Of a DNA stretch of 64,000 nucleotides, positions 38,008 to 53,775 are shown piece after piece; the stretch's first letter is position 1, and each line of letters begins with the position of its first letter. This DNA comes from Glandiceps talaboti. Taxonomy: Eukaryota > Hemichordata > Enteropneusta > Spengelidae. Where the stretch lies: NCBI RefSeq assembly GCF_964340395.1, contig NC_135569.1, forward strand, positions 5,414,040-5,478,039, given 5' to 3'. The position numbers were made by a program, and so were the translations under genes. Under the pieces are notes generated by a model, which ran no database searches, was not told the DNA's origin, and saw nothing but the letters and a program-made list of their open reading frames with translations.

Positions 38008-39304
38008 TATACTATACTATACTGTACTGTATTATACTATACTGTACTATACTATACTATACTGTACCGTACTATACTATACTGTACTGTACTACACTAC
38101 ACTATACTGTACTGTATTGTACTGTACTACACTGTACTGTACTATACTATACTGTACTGTACTACACTATAGTGTTACTATACTAATACTATACTATAAT
38201 ATACTGTACTGTACTGTAACTGTACTGTACTGTACTGTACTATACTATACTATACTGTATTGTACTGTACTGTACTACACTGCACTATACTATACTATAC
38301 TGTACTATACTGTACTACACTATACTATACTCTACTGTACTGTACTATACTGTACTATACTGTATTGTACTGTACTGTACTATACTGTACTGTACTATAC
38401 TGTACTGTACTACACTACACTATACTGTACTATACTATACTGTACTGTACTGTACTACACTAATACTAATACTATATAGAACTGTACTGTACTGTAAATG
38501 TAAAGTACTGTACTATACTATACTATACTATACTGTACTACACTATACTATACTGTACTATACTATACTGTACTGTATTGTACTGTACTGTACTGTACTA
38601 CACTAATACTAATACTAATACTATATAGAACTGTACTGTACTGTAAATGTAAAGTACTGTACTATACTATACTATACTATACTATACTATACTGTACTAC
38701 ACTATACTATACTGTACTATACTATACTGTATTGTACTGTACTGTACTACACTAATACTAATACTAATACTATATAGAACTGTACTGTACTGTAAATGTA
38801 AAGTACTGTACTATACTATACTGTACTGTACTATATACTATACTATACTATACTATACTGTACTTTACTAGACTACTATACTGTACTGTAAAGTACTATA
38901 CTATACTATACTGTACTGTATTGTACTGTACTGTACTGTACTGTACTACACTACACTATACTGTACTGTAAAGTACTATACTATACTATACTATACTGTA
39001 TTGTACTGTACTGTACTGTACTACACTACACTGTACTATACTATACTATACTATACTATACTATACTGTACTATACTATACTATACTATACTATACTATG
39101 CGATACTATACTGTACTGTACTATACTATACTATACTATACTATACTATTACTATACTGTACTGTACTTTACTAGACTATACTACATGTATACTCTATAC
39201 CAATACTATACTATACTATACTCTATACCAATACTATACTATACTATACTATACTCTATACCGATACTATACTGTACTGTACTGTACTGTACTGTACTAT
39301 ACTA
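38008..39304. repeat. 1.3-kb pentanucleotide array ACTAT/ACTGT/ACTAC
   Basis: Pentamers of ACTAT, ACTGT and ACTAC for almost 1.3 kb. A TATATAGAAC marker block recurs at 38473, 38622 and 38771, a 149-bp higher-order period. Near 39190-39260 a CTCTATACCAATA variant also repeats. The long Tyr/Leu/Cys frames here are repeat products. Confidence 0.97.
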
Positions 39305-39604
39305 TCTTCAATGTACTGTAGTGCGCTTGATGCAATGTACATTTTATGCCCAATGTTCAGACATGGAAATAAATCAAATTCAATATTATTTAATCTTGAT
39401 TTCACTTCATAATTTCACCACTTTATTAACACCAGCCTAGTGTTGAAGTTGACATCACTGTAACACAAAAGGAAAGAGAAAGTTACAATCTGCTAAAGCT
39501 AGCAAAGAACATTACATTTAATTTTCATCTGTATAATTTTGGCTGCTTGTTTGATTGATTGACTCTCTGTATGAATACATGCACCATATATGCATGTATC
39601 ATAT

Positions 39605-39673
39605 ATGTATGTATGTATGTGTATGTGTGTATGTATGTATGTATGTATGTATGTGTGTGTATGTATGTATGTA

Positions 39674-39704
<31 letters not shown>

Positions 39705-39765
39705 ATGCATGCATGTATATTATATGTATGTGCCTGCATGTATTTGTGTGTGTGTGTGTGTGTCT
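39605..39765. repeat. (GTAT)n/(GT)n microsatellite
   Basis: Mixed GTAT and GT units, with a second GT run at about 39746-39762. Confidence 0.95.
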
Positions 39766-40373
39766 GTCTATGCCTTATCACTGAGATCTGTTGACGTCTT
39801 TCTGGTTACTCAAAATTTTTATTCCATCCATTAAACAGTCTGAGGAGGAATTAATATTCAGCCTTAATGTCCCCAAATTAACTTTTACAACAAGTTAATT
39901 AATCTCTTACACTTTGCTGCTTTGATTTACTGGCCTTTCTAAATGATTGTTATTGGAACGAGGGAAAGATTAAACAGAAGAATGGTTTGCTAAAGTTACT
40001 TTTCTTCTGAATTGTCATTAGCTGTCCGCTCAGGATAAAGTTCAAAAACATACTTTTGTTCATGTGGGATTATTTATTTTATCAGAGATCAATTTTTTGC
40101 CCTTTGTCAATTCGAGATAGTTATATATCTTCAGAACTTGACAAAATGATAATCTAGGGCCTAATATGGTGGTGAATAAATCATTATGAAGAACTCTTCA
40201 TGTCAAGTCATGCGAATTCAGGTGTACAATCTAGACATACCCTACATGCTATAAATTATTATGTAATGTAAAGAGGGGGTCGGTGGGGCATGCAACTAAG
40301 CTGACATTTGGTTTGAGTTTGAACAAGCAGCAAAGCTATAATCAGATTTTAAAACTTACCTGATGACAGACAT

Positions 40374-40407
40374 GTATGTATGTATGTATGTATGTATGTA
40401 TGTATGT
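40374..40407. repeat. (GTAT)n microsatellite
   Basis: About eight GTAT units near the inner end of the right arm. Confidence 0.95.
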
Positions 40408-40510
40408 ACAAATGTTGTATGTGTATATGTATAGTTGTACTTTACTTCCTTTAGTTGGACTTTACTTCCATGTTATTACATGTGTACAGTATTCCAAACG
40501 CAGCATACAA

Positions 40511-41007
40511 TGTAACACTTACCAATGCGTCTAGATCTGGAGGCCTCCTAAGTTTTACCAGTAACACCAAACTCTGGTACATGTCTAGCTAGATCACAGA
40601 GTCTTTCAAATGTACATAAAACATAAGTATGGCAACATATTACGTACGTAAACTTAATTTTTACTGACACCTTTACTGACGCCGTGTAAATTATTGGCAA
40701 AACGTATCAACCAACGAACATACAGTGGCTGAACTTGGGGCTATCAATGTCTCGGTGACAAGTATTTCAACTCTATTTCACGTATATTCCCCAAATAAAA
40801 ATTGTAAAAGCAGAGACATCCCAATTTCGATCAAAAGCTTGTGGAGCGGAATCTTCCCCTGTCGTCCAAACAGTATTATTTCAGGTTTGATTGAGTCCGT
40901 CGGGTGTCTTCGGATCTGACGCTAGCTGACGCTATCTGACGCTGAATCTGACGCTCAATATGACGCTAGCTGAATCTGAATCTGAATCTGACGCCAACTT
41001 TATACTC
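40511..41007 (-). repeat. Right inverted arm of the 6.4-kb element
   Basis: Inverted copy of the left arm with scattered substitutions and a small insertion near 40673-40682 (a duplicated TTTACTGAC block). Confidence 0.88.
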
Positions 41008-41334
41008 GTTTTCCATTGACTACATGTATGAGAGATTTATTTGTTTGTTATTTCTCTTTTCCAAATTGTGACACTCAAATGAGCTGTTGATCTGTCTATA
41101 CAAAGTTTCATCAAAAAGGTAATATTATCTACACTATCATTTCAAAGTTTTTGACAGGGGGGTAATTCAAACCGTTTGACATCAAGCTAGGGGGTTTACA
41201 TGTTGTAGGTCAGCGTAAACTTAGGTTACCAGATACACATAATTTTAGACCCAAAAGAATATCTTTTTTTTTGTACAAGTTAACTGACTTCAAGAAATCC
41301 ACTCTGTTACAAATATCTGATCATTTCCACAGAA

Positions 41335-41470
41335 AAGGACCAGTTAGGAGGAGGATTATAATTCAAGAGTGGAAAACAGTTTTCTGACAAAGTCCCTATG
41401 GCTCCATTGATAAGATAATGCTAATTAAAGAACCTGGGATTGAACTATGGGCCTTTAAACATTGTGTAGG
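41335..41470 (-). repeat. Dispersed repeat family A copy
   Basis: Reverse complement reads AAAGGCCCATAGTTCAATCC plus CAGGTTCTTTAATTAG, then TTATCTTATCAATGGAGCCA. The B-box-like TTCAATCCC is intact. Confidence 0.7.
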
Positions 41471-42071
41471 CAACTGAAACAGGCTACACTAAAGAATCAC
41501 ATGGTGAGCAACTAATGTAAAGTACTTTGAATAAATAATTTATGAACTTGACTCTATGCTGAAATTCAGTTGACTCATTTTTTGTAAACGATAACTTTCC
41601 AGTGCTACTTTGCATACGAAAAAAACAAGAAACCATGACGTCTAACTGTAAAAAGGATAATTCATTCTCACTGAAATCCTAAGATGGAAATTATTGAACA
41701 GATACCTGGCTTTCTCAATGCTGAAGCACAGTGACTAATTTTTGTAAACAATAACATTCCTGAGGAATTAATCCATGAAACCATGTATCTTCAGAAAATA
41801 TCTCACCGAAGCCTTGTTTGAGACAAGAATTATTTATGTTTAAGATTTGCATAATAAACTTAATTACGATATTGCAATCATGTACAGTTCCCATACAAAC
41901 AAAGACAAGCATAGTAACCTGTATAATGCCAGGCATTGATTAGTCATTAACATTCCAACATGGAAATCTTTTGTTTTTAGTACAAAAGAAGTTCACTATC
42001 AATTCAGCACCAACAACAAAATACCAGCTTGACAAATCACTAGAAGAATTATAAGCTTGTACTGATGTTGC
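41471..42071. other. Gene-free stretch
   Basis: No gene recognised. Two loosely similar blocks (41560-41650 and 41715-41780) share TTTTTGTAAACGATAAC-like words. Confidence 0.4.
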
Positions 42072-42081
42072 AAATTATTTA

Positions 42082-42641
42082 GGCCGAGTCTAGTGCTAGC
42101 CTGGTGACAGTAGCTGGCCCTCACTGGAGAGACTACTGCCACGGCGGTGGCACTAGCCATTCCTCACTGAAATGGCTAGTGCCACTACCCACCATACCCC
42201 AGGCCACAATATTTCTCATTGCTGAACATATCCCTACACGTAAATCACACAGAACTCTTAGAATGCTCCCATTTTACCTTGAAATACCAAATGGAAACAT
42301 ATTATTTAATTTCACGTGTGGCGCACAACCACTCGAAAAAAGTCTCTGTAGCGGCTGTGTCACAAGTGCCAGCGTTATTGTGAATACGTACACCGATACG
42401 TACACCGATACATACCCAGTCGAATGGCTGCCGCTACGGAGACTTTCTGAGTGGTTGTGAGCTGCACGAGAAATGAAATTAATTGGTTTGCATTTGGTGT
42501 TTTACGGTAGAATGGAAGCATTTGAACAGCTGTGAGATTTATTTGTTGAGAACTGTTCAGCGATGAGAATATCACTAGTAGTAGCACTAGCCGTACCAGT
42601 GAGGAAGGGCTTAGTGCCACCACAGTGGTACTAGACACTCC
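42082..42641. mobile_element. 560-bp foldback element with 10-bp flanking duplication
   Basis: AAATTATTTA lies directly outside both ends (42072-42081 and 42642-42651). The two halves are inverted copies over almost their full length: GAGTCTAGT against GTGTCTAGT at the tips, ATGCTCCCATTTTACC against ATGCTTCCATTCTACC further in, and CACAACCACTC with TCTCTGTAGCGGC near the centre. The ~60-bp centre has repeats of CGTACACCGATA. Long terminal inverted repeats with a 9-10-bp duplication suggest a Mutator-like (MULE) non-autonomous element. The two open frames inside are not genes. Confidence 0.82.
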
Positions 42642-42651
42642 AAATTATTTA

Positions 42652-43299
42652 TGTCTTCAACAATTATGTTGTACGGTTAGCAGGAGAACACAAATCAATG
42701 TTGCAAAAACAGTCATACTTTTTATTGCAATACAGGTGTTTCTGGAAAGAATTTGACCTTTGACTTTCGTTGGATACATAACTTGACATACGGGAAATCT
42801 CGCATTTAACAAACCGTAAATCAAAATAATCACACTAGTATTGTGATTACATCAATACATGACAGCCCTGTCATGTAAACCACAAACATCTCGTCACGTT
42901 TTGCACGTCCAGATTGTTGCACCTGATACGTAAAATAATATTAACACCCTTTCGTGTAAACACGAATGTGAAACAAAATGTCGTCGATAACAACATTCGC
43001 TATCAACATTGTCACAAAACAGCTGCCTTGCGAGAACGGCTATCAACAAGCAAAGCTGTATTTTATTTCAACGACGAGCTGATAAACTGATTTTGTTTCG
43101 GCGTTTCTGGTGTTTTTCACAGCATTAAACATAACTAGGTCGTAGATAGTACATGCATGTTTGCGACGATCTCCTAGTACATGTACAACACTGCACTGCA
43201 GTGCAAAAGTCACTAACGGTAGACGTGCAGTCGTCTTGTTTTTAACAAAATACAGGGCTTCATTTACCCCGAAAACAACAGGTTTCAGTCGCTGCCAGT
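42652..43299. other. Gene-free stretch
   Basis: No gene recognised. Contains CACTGCACTGCAGTGC palindromic words near 43191-43205 and 43296-43311. Confidence 0.4.
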
Positions 43300-44030
43300 G
43301 CAGTGCAGTGTCACCCCTGGAGTGTGGGTTTTGATCGTGTTTTTGGCTCTCCGAGTACATATTACATTTCCAGGGTCATATCATGGCTTTTGGCGACTCA
43401 CACGATCTTTTATCCCTCTAAATTTTCAGCCAAGACATCACGGAACGATCGGACGTGATGTGTCATCGCACACGTGTAACTGTAAGTGTTAAGTCACCGA
43501 AGATCCCGACCAAGTTCCACTGTGATGAACTTCATTGAACTGTGCCCGTCCTGTTTACAGCAAGTCCAGCCGAGTCGTCGCCAAATATATTGGCATGGCA
43601 ATGCGATAAAAAATTAAAGCGACTTACCTATCACTGTCTTGCCGTATGTTTATAGCCTTCTTTCCCGTAAAGTCGGACGAATGCGATCAAAAACTACGAA
43701 GTCATATTGCAGTCGATAACTTCACACAATGAGTCAATGTTGTGATTGTTAACTTTTTGCTGTCTCTACTGTGCAACCCAGTCACCAATGTAAAGTAATT
43801 AAAAAAGTTGACAGCGCAAATAACACTGATGCGTGTCCCGTATCAACAGAACTCTATCCTTGCATCAATACACAGAACGAGATAGTATTTCCACAGTTCA
43901 CCATCTGACTGTAACTGCACTACTGAGCGCAAATGGAAGTTGATCGCAGATTTGATCAACGGTTTACAAACAAATGGCGTGGTCCCGCTGTGATCTGAAC
44001 GTCCCGGAAGTGTTATCTCCATTGGTAGGA
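43300..44030 (-). promoter_or_regulatory. Possible CpG-richer promoter and 5' exon region for the kinase gene
   Basis: This stretch is visibly richer in CG than its surroundings and free of simple repeats. On the minus strand a strong donor (GATAG|GTAAGTC at about 43628-43620) could end a non-coding first exon that joins the acceptor at 8188 across a roughly 35-kb intron. No cap-site motif was identified, and the link is an inference. Confidence 0.25.
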
Positions 44031-44455
44031 GTGGATTATGGGAAATAAGTATGTGCTGACAAACATGATAAACATCATCGCATTATCACCTGAGTCAAGA
44101 TTATCGAGGATGTTTAAAATTGAAGTTGATTTTGGATCTAGATGGAAACTTAAATTTAAATTGATTTTAAAAAGGAAACAAAAGAAAAAAAAGCATCATC
44201 TTGTTGCTGTATATACGTTTTTTTGGGTGGCACACTGTCCGCTGATCGACAACTTCGGAAGTTTGTATTTATTTCGCACATCTCAACCAATCGAAGGAAA
44301 TTTAGCTAACAGCATAGGATTAACTTTACATCTTTATGAATTTTTCGTTGCTACACTGTTAGTGTCTTGTGAGCTATAATTTAGTAAACAAGCAACACAT
44401 CAATTCATTATAAACAAAACAATGAAACAAACAAATGAAGGAATAGGGGTGTATA

Positions 44456-44474
44456 GACAGACAGACAGACAGAC

Positions 44475-44517
<43 letters not shown>

Positions 44518-44520
44518 TGT

Positions 44521-44551
<31 letters not shown>

Positions 44552-44559
44552 CAGACATG

Positions 44560-44591
<32 letters not shown>

Positions 44592-44619
44592 GAGACAGGC
44601 AGACAGACAAGCAGACATG

Positions 44620-44659
<40 letters not shown>

Positions 44660-44690
44660 GAGACAGGCAGGCAGGCAGACAGATAGATAA
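44456..44690. repeat. (ACAG)n microsatellite
   Basis: Interrupted ACAG array in which a block with AAGCAGACATGTAGACAG occurs twice (about 44549 and 44608), so it was duplicated in larger pieces. Confidence 0.97.
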
Positions 44691-45483
44691 GTACAGATGT
44701 AGAGACATATGTAATATGATAGGTATATGATATGATATTATATATGATATATGATAGGATATATGTTATGATGTGATGTGATGTAATATAACGTAATAGA
44801 AATTGAATAGAAATAGAATAGAAATAGAACAGAAAATTGGTGGGTGGATGGATGGATGGATGGATAGATACATAAACGAATAAATAAATGATTTAGAAAA
44901 ACTTTAATAATGAAATTAATAATTATTTACTTTTAAGAATACAAAATGCATCAACATTTGTGTCATCTTATGCGGCTGAGACTATTAAAAACTAAAAGTT
45001 ACTTTTAAATGTTTTAAAAGTTCCATGTATATTCGGGATAGTGATGAAATGCACGAGTAGATTGAAAGATTCGTCGTAACAAGTTTAGTTACTATCCACT
45101 CATTTCTCGTTTACCAGATGCGTTTTGTTAAGGAGGGCGCCAACAACGACGAAGCTTAGGTAATAGACTAGCTATGCTACTACTAAAACTACAACAGACA
45201 GAAACATAAACGTGTGTTTACAGTCATTTAGATCCTGCAATTGTCTCCATTCTAAACTATATATAACTATATATAATCCCTCTTAAATTCCACAAACTTG
45301 TTTTCCTTGAAATCTGTACGAGAAAATGACTTCATGAACTACGGCAAACTTGAAGGTAATAGTAGCCAAAGTCTCGTTGGCCAATACTGTTTATGTTATG
45401 GTCATAAGCTTATTTTTTACATTAATTCTGTGATTTTCCTCGGACTATATCGATTTGTTATACTGCCAAAACAGTGATCTTGT
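44691..45483. other. Gene-free stretch with short ATATGATA and GGAT repeats
   Basis: Low-complexity patches at 44705-44800 (TATGATAT type), 44800-44835 (AGAAAT type) and 44843-44866 (GGAT). No gene recognised. Confidence 0.5.
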
Positions 45484-46627
45484 GTTGTTGTGTCGTGTCG
45501 TGTCGTGTCGTGTCGTGTCGTGTCGTGTCGTGTCGTGTCGTGTCGTGTCGTGTCGTGTCGTGTCGTGTTGTGTTGTGTTGTGTCGTGTTGCGTCGTGTTG
45601 CGTCGTGTTGTGTCGTGTTGTGTCGTGTCGTGTTGTGTTGTGTCGTGTCGTGTTGTGTTGTGTCGTGTCGTGTCGTGTCGTGTTGTGTTGCGTCGTGTCG
45701 TGTCGTGTTGTGTTGTGTCGTGTCGTGTCGTGTCGTGTCGTGTCGTGTTGCGTCGTGTTGCGTCGTGTTGTGTCGTGTCGTGTTGTGTTGTGTCGTGTCG
45801 TGTCGTGTCGTGTCGTGTTGCGTCGTGTTGCGTCGTGTTGTGTCGTGTTGTGTTGTGTTGTGTTGTGTTGTGTTGTGTCGTGTCGTGTCGTGTTGTGTTG
45901 TGTTGCGTCGTGTTGCGTCGTGTTGTGTCGTGTTGTGTCGTGTCGTGTCGTGTTGTGTTGTGTCGTGTCGTGTCGTGTCGTGTCGTGTTGCGTCGTGTTG
46001 CGTCGTGTTGTGTCGTGTCGTGTCGTGTCGTGTCGTGTCGTGTCGTGTCGTGTCGTGTCGTGTCGTGTCGTGTCGTGTCGTGTTGCGTCGTGTTGCGTCG
46101 TGTTGTGTCGTGTCGTGTTGTGTCGTGTTGTGTTGTGTCGTGTTGCGTCGTGTTGTGTCGTGTCGTGTCGTGTTGTGTTGTGTTGTGTTGTGTTGTGTTG
46201 TGTTGTGTTGTGTTGTGTCGTGTCGTGTCGTGTCGTGTCGTGTCGTGTCGTGTCGTGTCGTGTTGTGTCGTGTTGTGTTGTGTTGTGTTGTGTTGTGTTG
46301 TGTCGTGTTGTGTTGTGTTGCGTCGTGTTGTGTCGTGTCGTGTTGTGTTGTGTTGCGTCGTGTTGTGTTGTGTCGTGTTGTGTCGTGTCGTGTCGTGTTG
46401 TGTCGTGTTGTGTCGTGTCGTGTTGCGTCGTGTTGCGTCGTGTTGCGTCGTGTTGTGTCGTGTCGTGTCGTGTCGTGTCGTGTCGTGTCGTGTCGCGTCG
46501 CGTCGCGTCGCGTCGCGTCGCGTCGTGTCGTGTCGTGTCGTGTCGTGTCGTGTCGTGTCGTGTCGTGTCGTGTCGTGTTGTGTTGTGTTGTGTTGTGTTG
46601 TGTTGTGTCGTGTCGTGTTGTGTTGTC
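45484..46627. repeat. 1.1-kb pentanucleotide array TGTCG/TGTTG/CGTCG
   Basis: About 229 pentamers, almost all TGTCG, TGTTG or CGTCG. A run with CGTCG repeated lies at about 46493-46524. The array has no stop codon in any plus frame, so frames of about 400-450 codons arise on the plus strand and one of 391 on the minus strand. They are Cys/Val/Arg or Asn/Thr/His/Arg repeats, not proteins. Confidence 0.98.
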
Positions 46628-48143
46628 GTTCATTATTTTATCTTACGTTGTGCCTCCTTTTCTCTGAAACTTCTTGTTTTGTTTAAAATTCCACCTTTTA
46701 CTTATATAGCGAAACTTCAATTGATGTTAACTTCTGACCGGTATGATTACGGGAAGCAAGTCAACTCAGAAGTGCTTTCCTCGCGCAAACAAAACGCTCA
46801 CGCTGTGTGATACGATAAATTATTGTTATAATATAAACCAGAAAATGAACAGAATACGGCATAATACGGAAACTATGATTGATTCCCGGGATGTAATCTC
46901 CAATCTGAATTCTCAATATGGCGCCCTCAGTGGTTCAACATTTAAACAAAATTGTTCGTTTTTCCCATTGTCAGTACTATCTAGTTAACTTTACTACTTG
47001 AAAATTATCGAAGGATGACAGATTCTGTACTAAATCCCCCTTTCGCTTTAACCCCCCCCCCCCTCCTAGTTTTTCTGTACTAGTGACATGCGCACACTTC
47101 TGTCTATCTGTTGTGAATAAGGTAGGTGATATTTTAGTCCGGACACCCGGCACCCGGACATATCTTCTATTAGCTATTACTCCATCAACTTTCATTTTCC
47201 AGCAAATAAATTTCGAAATAGTTAATCATAAGAGTGGATTATGTCGAGAACATTTTGACAATATTGATGAAATGTTCATTTGATACTGGACGTGAGGACT
47301 TAGTCCACGACATCACATCATAATAATAGGACTAGTATAGTGTATATTTCCGTGCGCATGGGTAGAATGCCAAACATCCTCGAGGCCTTCACAGACACAT
47401 TCTGAACGAGAATAGAATAGCTTTGCGTGGGGAGACTTTTAGGCGTTTTTCAGGACGGCACAGAGCTATAAAATAACAAACTTTAAGTTGGTTATTTTCA
47501 TTTCTTAAGTCACTGACTATACGAAATTCGAATTCTTCTAAGACCTTGGAAGATATAATGTGTAATGTCATCTGACGAGGACGAACGACTGGGAGAAATA
47601 ACTAGAAGCCAAGGGTGGGTTTTTATATAAAATCGTCTGCAAGACAAAATCGTGTTCGAAGACTAGTTTGGTAATCCACTCACGCGCTGTCCATTTATCT
47701 TAAGAGAGTGGCATCGAAATAACGGTAAGCAGACATAGACACAGACACAGGCACAGGCACAGACACAGACACAGACACAGACACAGACACAGACACAGAC
47801 ACATACACAGACACAGACACAGACACAGACACAGACAAAGACAGACAGTACACTTGTTACTATGTTGTTTCCTACATTGACTTGAAGAAAATACAAATGT
47901 TTGTCAACACTACTGTTTATCTCCAATCGACTATTTTTTTTTTTTAAAGAAATCGAATTTATCTACTCTGGGTTTAATATCTTATTCTATATTTATAAAC
48001 AATCTGTTCATGTTAGTAATTTCATCACGTGATTGGTTTCACTGAACTTTAATATAACACACTGGGAAACAAACGGTGTAACGTTATATAGGCCTATAAA
48101 GTTTGTGGCAAATTACTCAACTCCAGTTCAATTTTTTTTACAG
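46628..48143. other. Intergenic, with one microsatellite
   Basis: No gene recognised. It holds a C run at 47049-47062 and the ACAGAC array at 47728-47846. Confidence 0.45.
47728..47846. repeat. (ACAGAC)n microsatellite
   Basis: Hexanucleotide ACAGAC array with a few GCACAG variants at the left. Confidence 0.95.
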
Positions 48144-48267
48144 AATAGCTGGGATTCACCACAGAAGCTTTCAGTAGTCTTCCACAAAGCCATCAATGAC
48201 GCCTTGATTATTGACTCGACGTCGACATTGCACTTGTTCTTGAAATCTAATAGCAGTCGATGTAAAG

Positions 48268-51535
<3,268 letters not shown>

Positions 51536-51886
51536 ATGTAGTGACATGTATCTGGGATATAGGTGAGGGCCGGTAGTCGGCAAAAACAACCGGCTACTCC
51601 ATATACTTTCTTACTTTGTTGCCGGCTACTTTTTCAGGACTTTGTTTCAACAATCTTTGTTTCAACCACCATACTTCCATCAGTGGGCAGATTTAAGGTT
51701 CTCGTTCGTAATTATTACCACATATTTTTCACATTTGACTGGCTTCTTTCAAAATTAGTGACACCCCTGAGGTATATTTGTTATAAATACTGAGCATGGA
51801 CCTAGCATAGTCTCACGTTGTGAGATAACAAATATCAGAATATGTAATCACTTTTGTATTCACATAGACTAAACCCTATCCGTCAA

Positions 51887-51920
<34 letters not shown>

Positions 51921-52137
51921 TGACTTTATCTAAACTCGATAAATTGTTGAGCCAAAGGCTCTTCTCACACAATGTCGAGTAATATAATATATTGAAGTAA
52001 TTAATATTATTTGATTTGATATTTAGCAAAAAAAAATAAAAATCACAATTGGCATATAGATAGTCACACAATTTTCACAAACATATAAAAGTAGGCCTAT
52101 TGTTGACGTCCTCAGATTTATTGTAACTGCACGTGAA

Positions 52138-52138
52138 A

Positions 52139-52181
<43 letters not shown>

Positions 52182-52183
52182 AT
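52138..52183. repeat. (AAAT)n microsatellite
   Basis: About eleven AAAT units. Confidence 0.95.
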
Positions 52184-53619
52184 ACAAACAAAACAAGGCT
52201 AAACGAAGCTAAACGAAACAAAAAGATAATTGTACAATGTTACAAATATTTCTCGCATATATTAGAATTATGTACATGGTGACGTCATCAAGGTCAAAGG
52301 TCACCAGTCAAAGGTCAGGTCTTAGAGTTCTTCAAATTCAGCATATCTGAGCAACAGTGAAATAATTTTGCCACCACCTTCAACTACATGCTGATTTTTT
52401 TTGTATTGTAAAAAAATTAACAATATACTTGCTGTCGAAGATGAATATAATTTTTTATTTATCTGTCCACTTTATGTTGATATTAGAATAAAGTTTTTAC
52501 CAGCACACTGGAGAATAAATCCAAGCGATTACTAGTCCGTTTATTATCATCCCAGGATCAGACCACCATTAAAAAGCTGTCTGTATATCTTCTTAAAGCT
52601 TTCAAGTTGCGAGAAACTGTAGATACATAAGACGCTTCTGTGGTGTTTATTCCTACAAATATTGTTATTTTCCATATTATATTTCGTTCTTCTGTGTATA
52701 TAAATTTCCTATTTCTGTTACAGTTATTGTGTAGAATTGATTTGTACGGTGGACTGAGGCCTTGTACTGGATTTCAATAAACCTTTAAACCCCGTAAACT
52801 ATCCATTATCTATTAACAATAACATGAAATTGCCAATAATCATTAAGTTTTAAGTTGTATGTTGTCAAACAAAATTCCACCTTTTACAAATGCTGCTATT
52901 GGAAGTCGTTATTGAAATTGAAGCTTACAATATAATCAATTCATCATTTCAAAACATATTCAAAGAAAATCTTTCTAACAACAAATAAACCTTGAAGATA
53001 ATATTAAAAAATAGTATTGACATAGTCACTGTGGTGATGACAAACTGAAAGAGAAACTGTGCATTTCCTGTACCTTGTCAAGAGAATTCGAAACAAAAGA
53101 AACACATTACAGCATCACCGTAAGTGGATGTTTGTATTGTACGAATTTTAATGGAATCAAGAATCTATATTCAAGAAAAATAAGATACGGAAGCGGTTCA
53201 GGGGATTTGTTTAATGTGGAAACACGACTGGTTATTAGTCTTTGTGCAATATGACATTAACATTTAATGACCTGGCTTTTAAAAAAACATACTGTAGGCA
53301 CTTTACATTAAAAGCACTTTTTACCTCATTTCCTTTTACAACTACATTTCAAATAACATTAATTTTCCAAAGCCACAGGTACAATATTGATAATGATAAA
53401 CAGATTTTCACCTCGATACAGACATTCTTAATCAATCTCAAATATAACCATATTTTTGGGATACATACCAACATGGAATTTGCAACTGAGCATGCTCAGA
53501 AGCAAATAGGACTATCTGTAGTTACTGTAATCCGTAGCTATGATATCAGAAGATTACCATGAATAAATTACTTACTTTACCATGGATTAAATGGATTATC
53601 TTACTGGCCCATGTCAGAT

Positions 53620-53775
53620 TAGGACTGAAATTATGAAATAATAATTAACGGAAAAGGCTATCGAAATAATTCGTCCTAGGGATCCTGAACAAAAGAATGC
53701 TACCATCTCACCCCTATGGTTCTACTGATAGGGGATCAAAACCTGGATTGAAGTATGGACGTTTTAAGTATCTTA
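53620..53775 (-). repeat. Dispersed repeat family A copy
   Basis: Reverse complement shows CTTCAATCCAGGTTTTGATC, CTATCAGTAGAACCATAGG and TTTGTTCAGGATC. Confidence 0.6.

Larger units (their letters stand above)
34592..41007. mobile_element. 6.4-kb element with long inverted arms and 13-bp flanking duplication
   Basis: Left arm 34592-35079 and right arm about 40511-41007 are inverted copies (estimated above 90% identical by eye), both starting GAGTATAAAGTTGGCG. The 13-mer GTTTTCCATTGAC sits directly outside both ends (34579-34591 and 41008-41020), the signature of insertion as one unit. Each arm has a subterminal cluster of GCGTCA words with AGATTCAG spacers. The 5.4-kb interior has no transposase-like frame. 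It holds a CA microsatellite, the ACTAT/ACTGT array, ATG/GT repeats and degenerate ATGCAAATTA blocks. A 13-bp duplication does not fit the common DNA transposon classes, so the superfamily is open. Confidence 0.8.

Noticed and set aside
37970-39321. Tyr/Leu/Cys-rich open frames of up to 169 codons
   Set aside because: Translation of the ACTAT/ACTGT pentamer array.
34680-40919. A 64-codon frame present in both arms of the 6.4-kb element
   Set aside because: The two copies differ at about nine residues over a short span, with most base differences changing the amino acid, which is what neutral decay gives. It is shared only because the arms are copies.
42104-42638. Open frames of 118 and 87 codons
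   Set aside because: Both lie inside the foldback element and follow its inverted halves; no family motif.
45455-46810. Open frames of about 390-450 codons on both strands
   Set aside because: They span a stop-free pentanucleotide array; all frames are simple peptide repeats and none has coding character outside the array.
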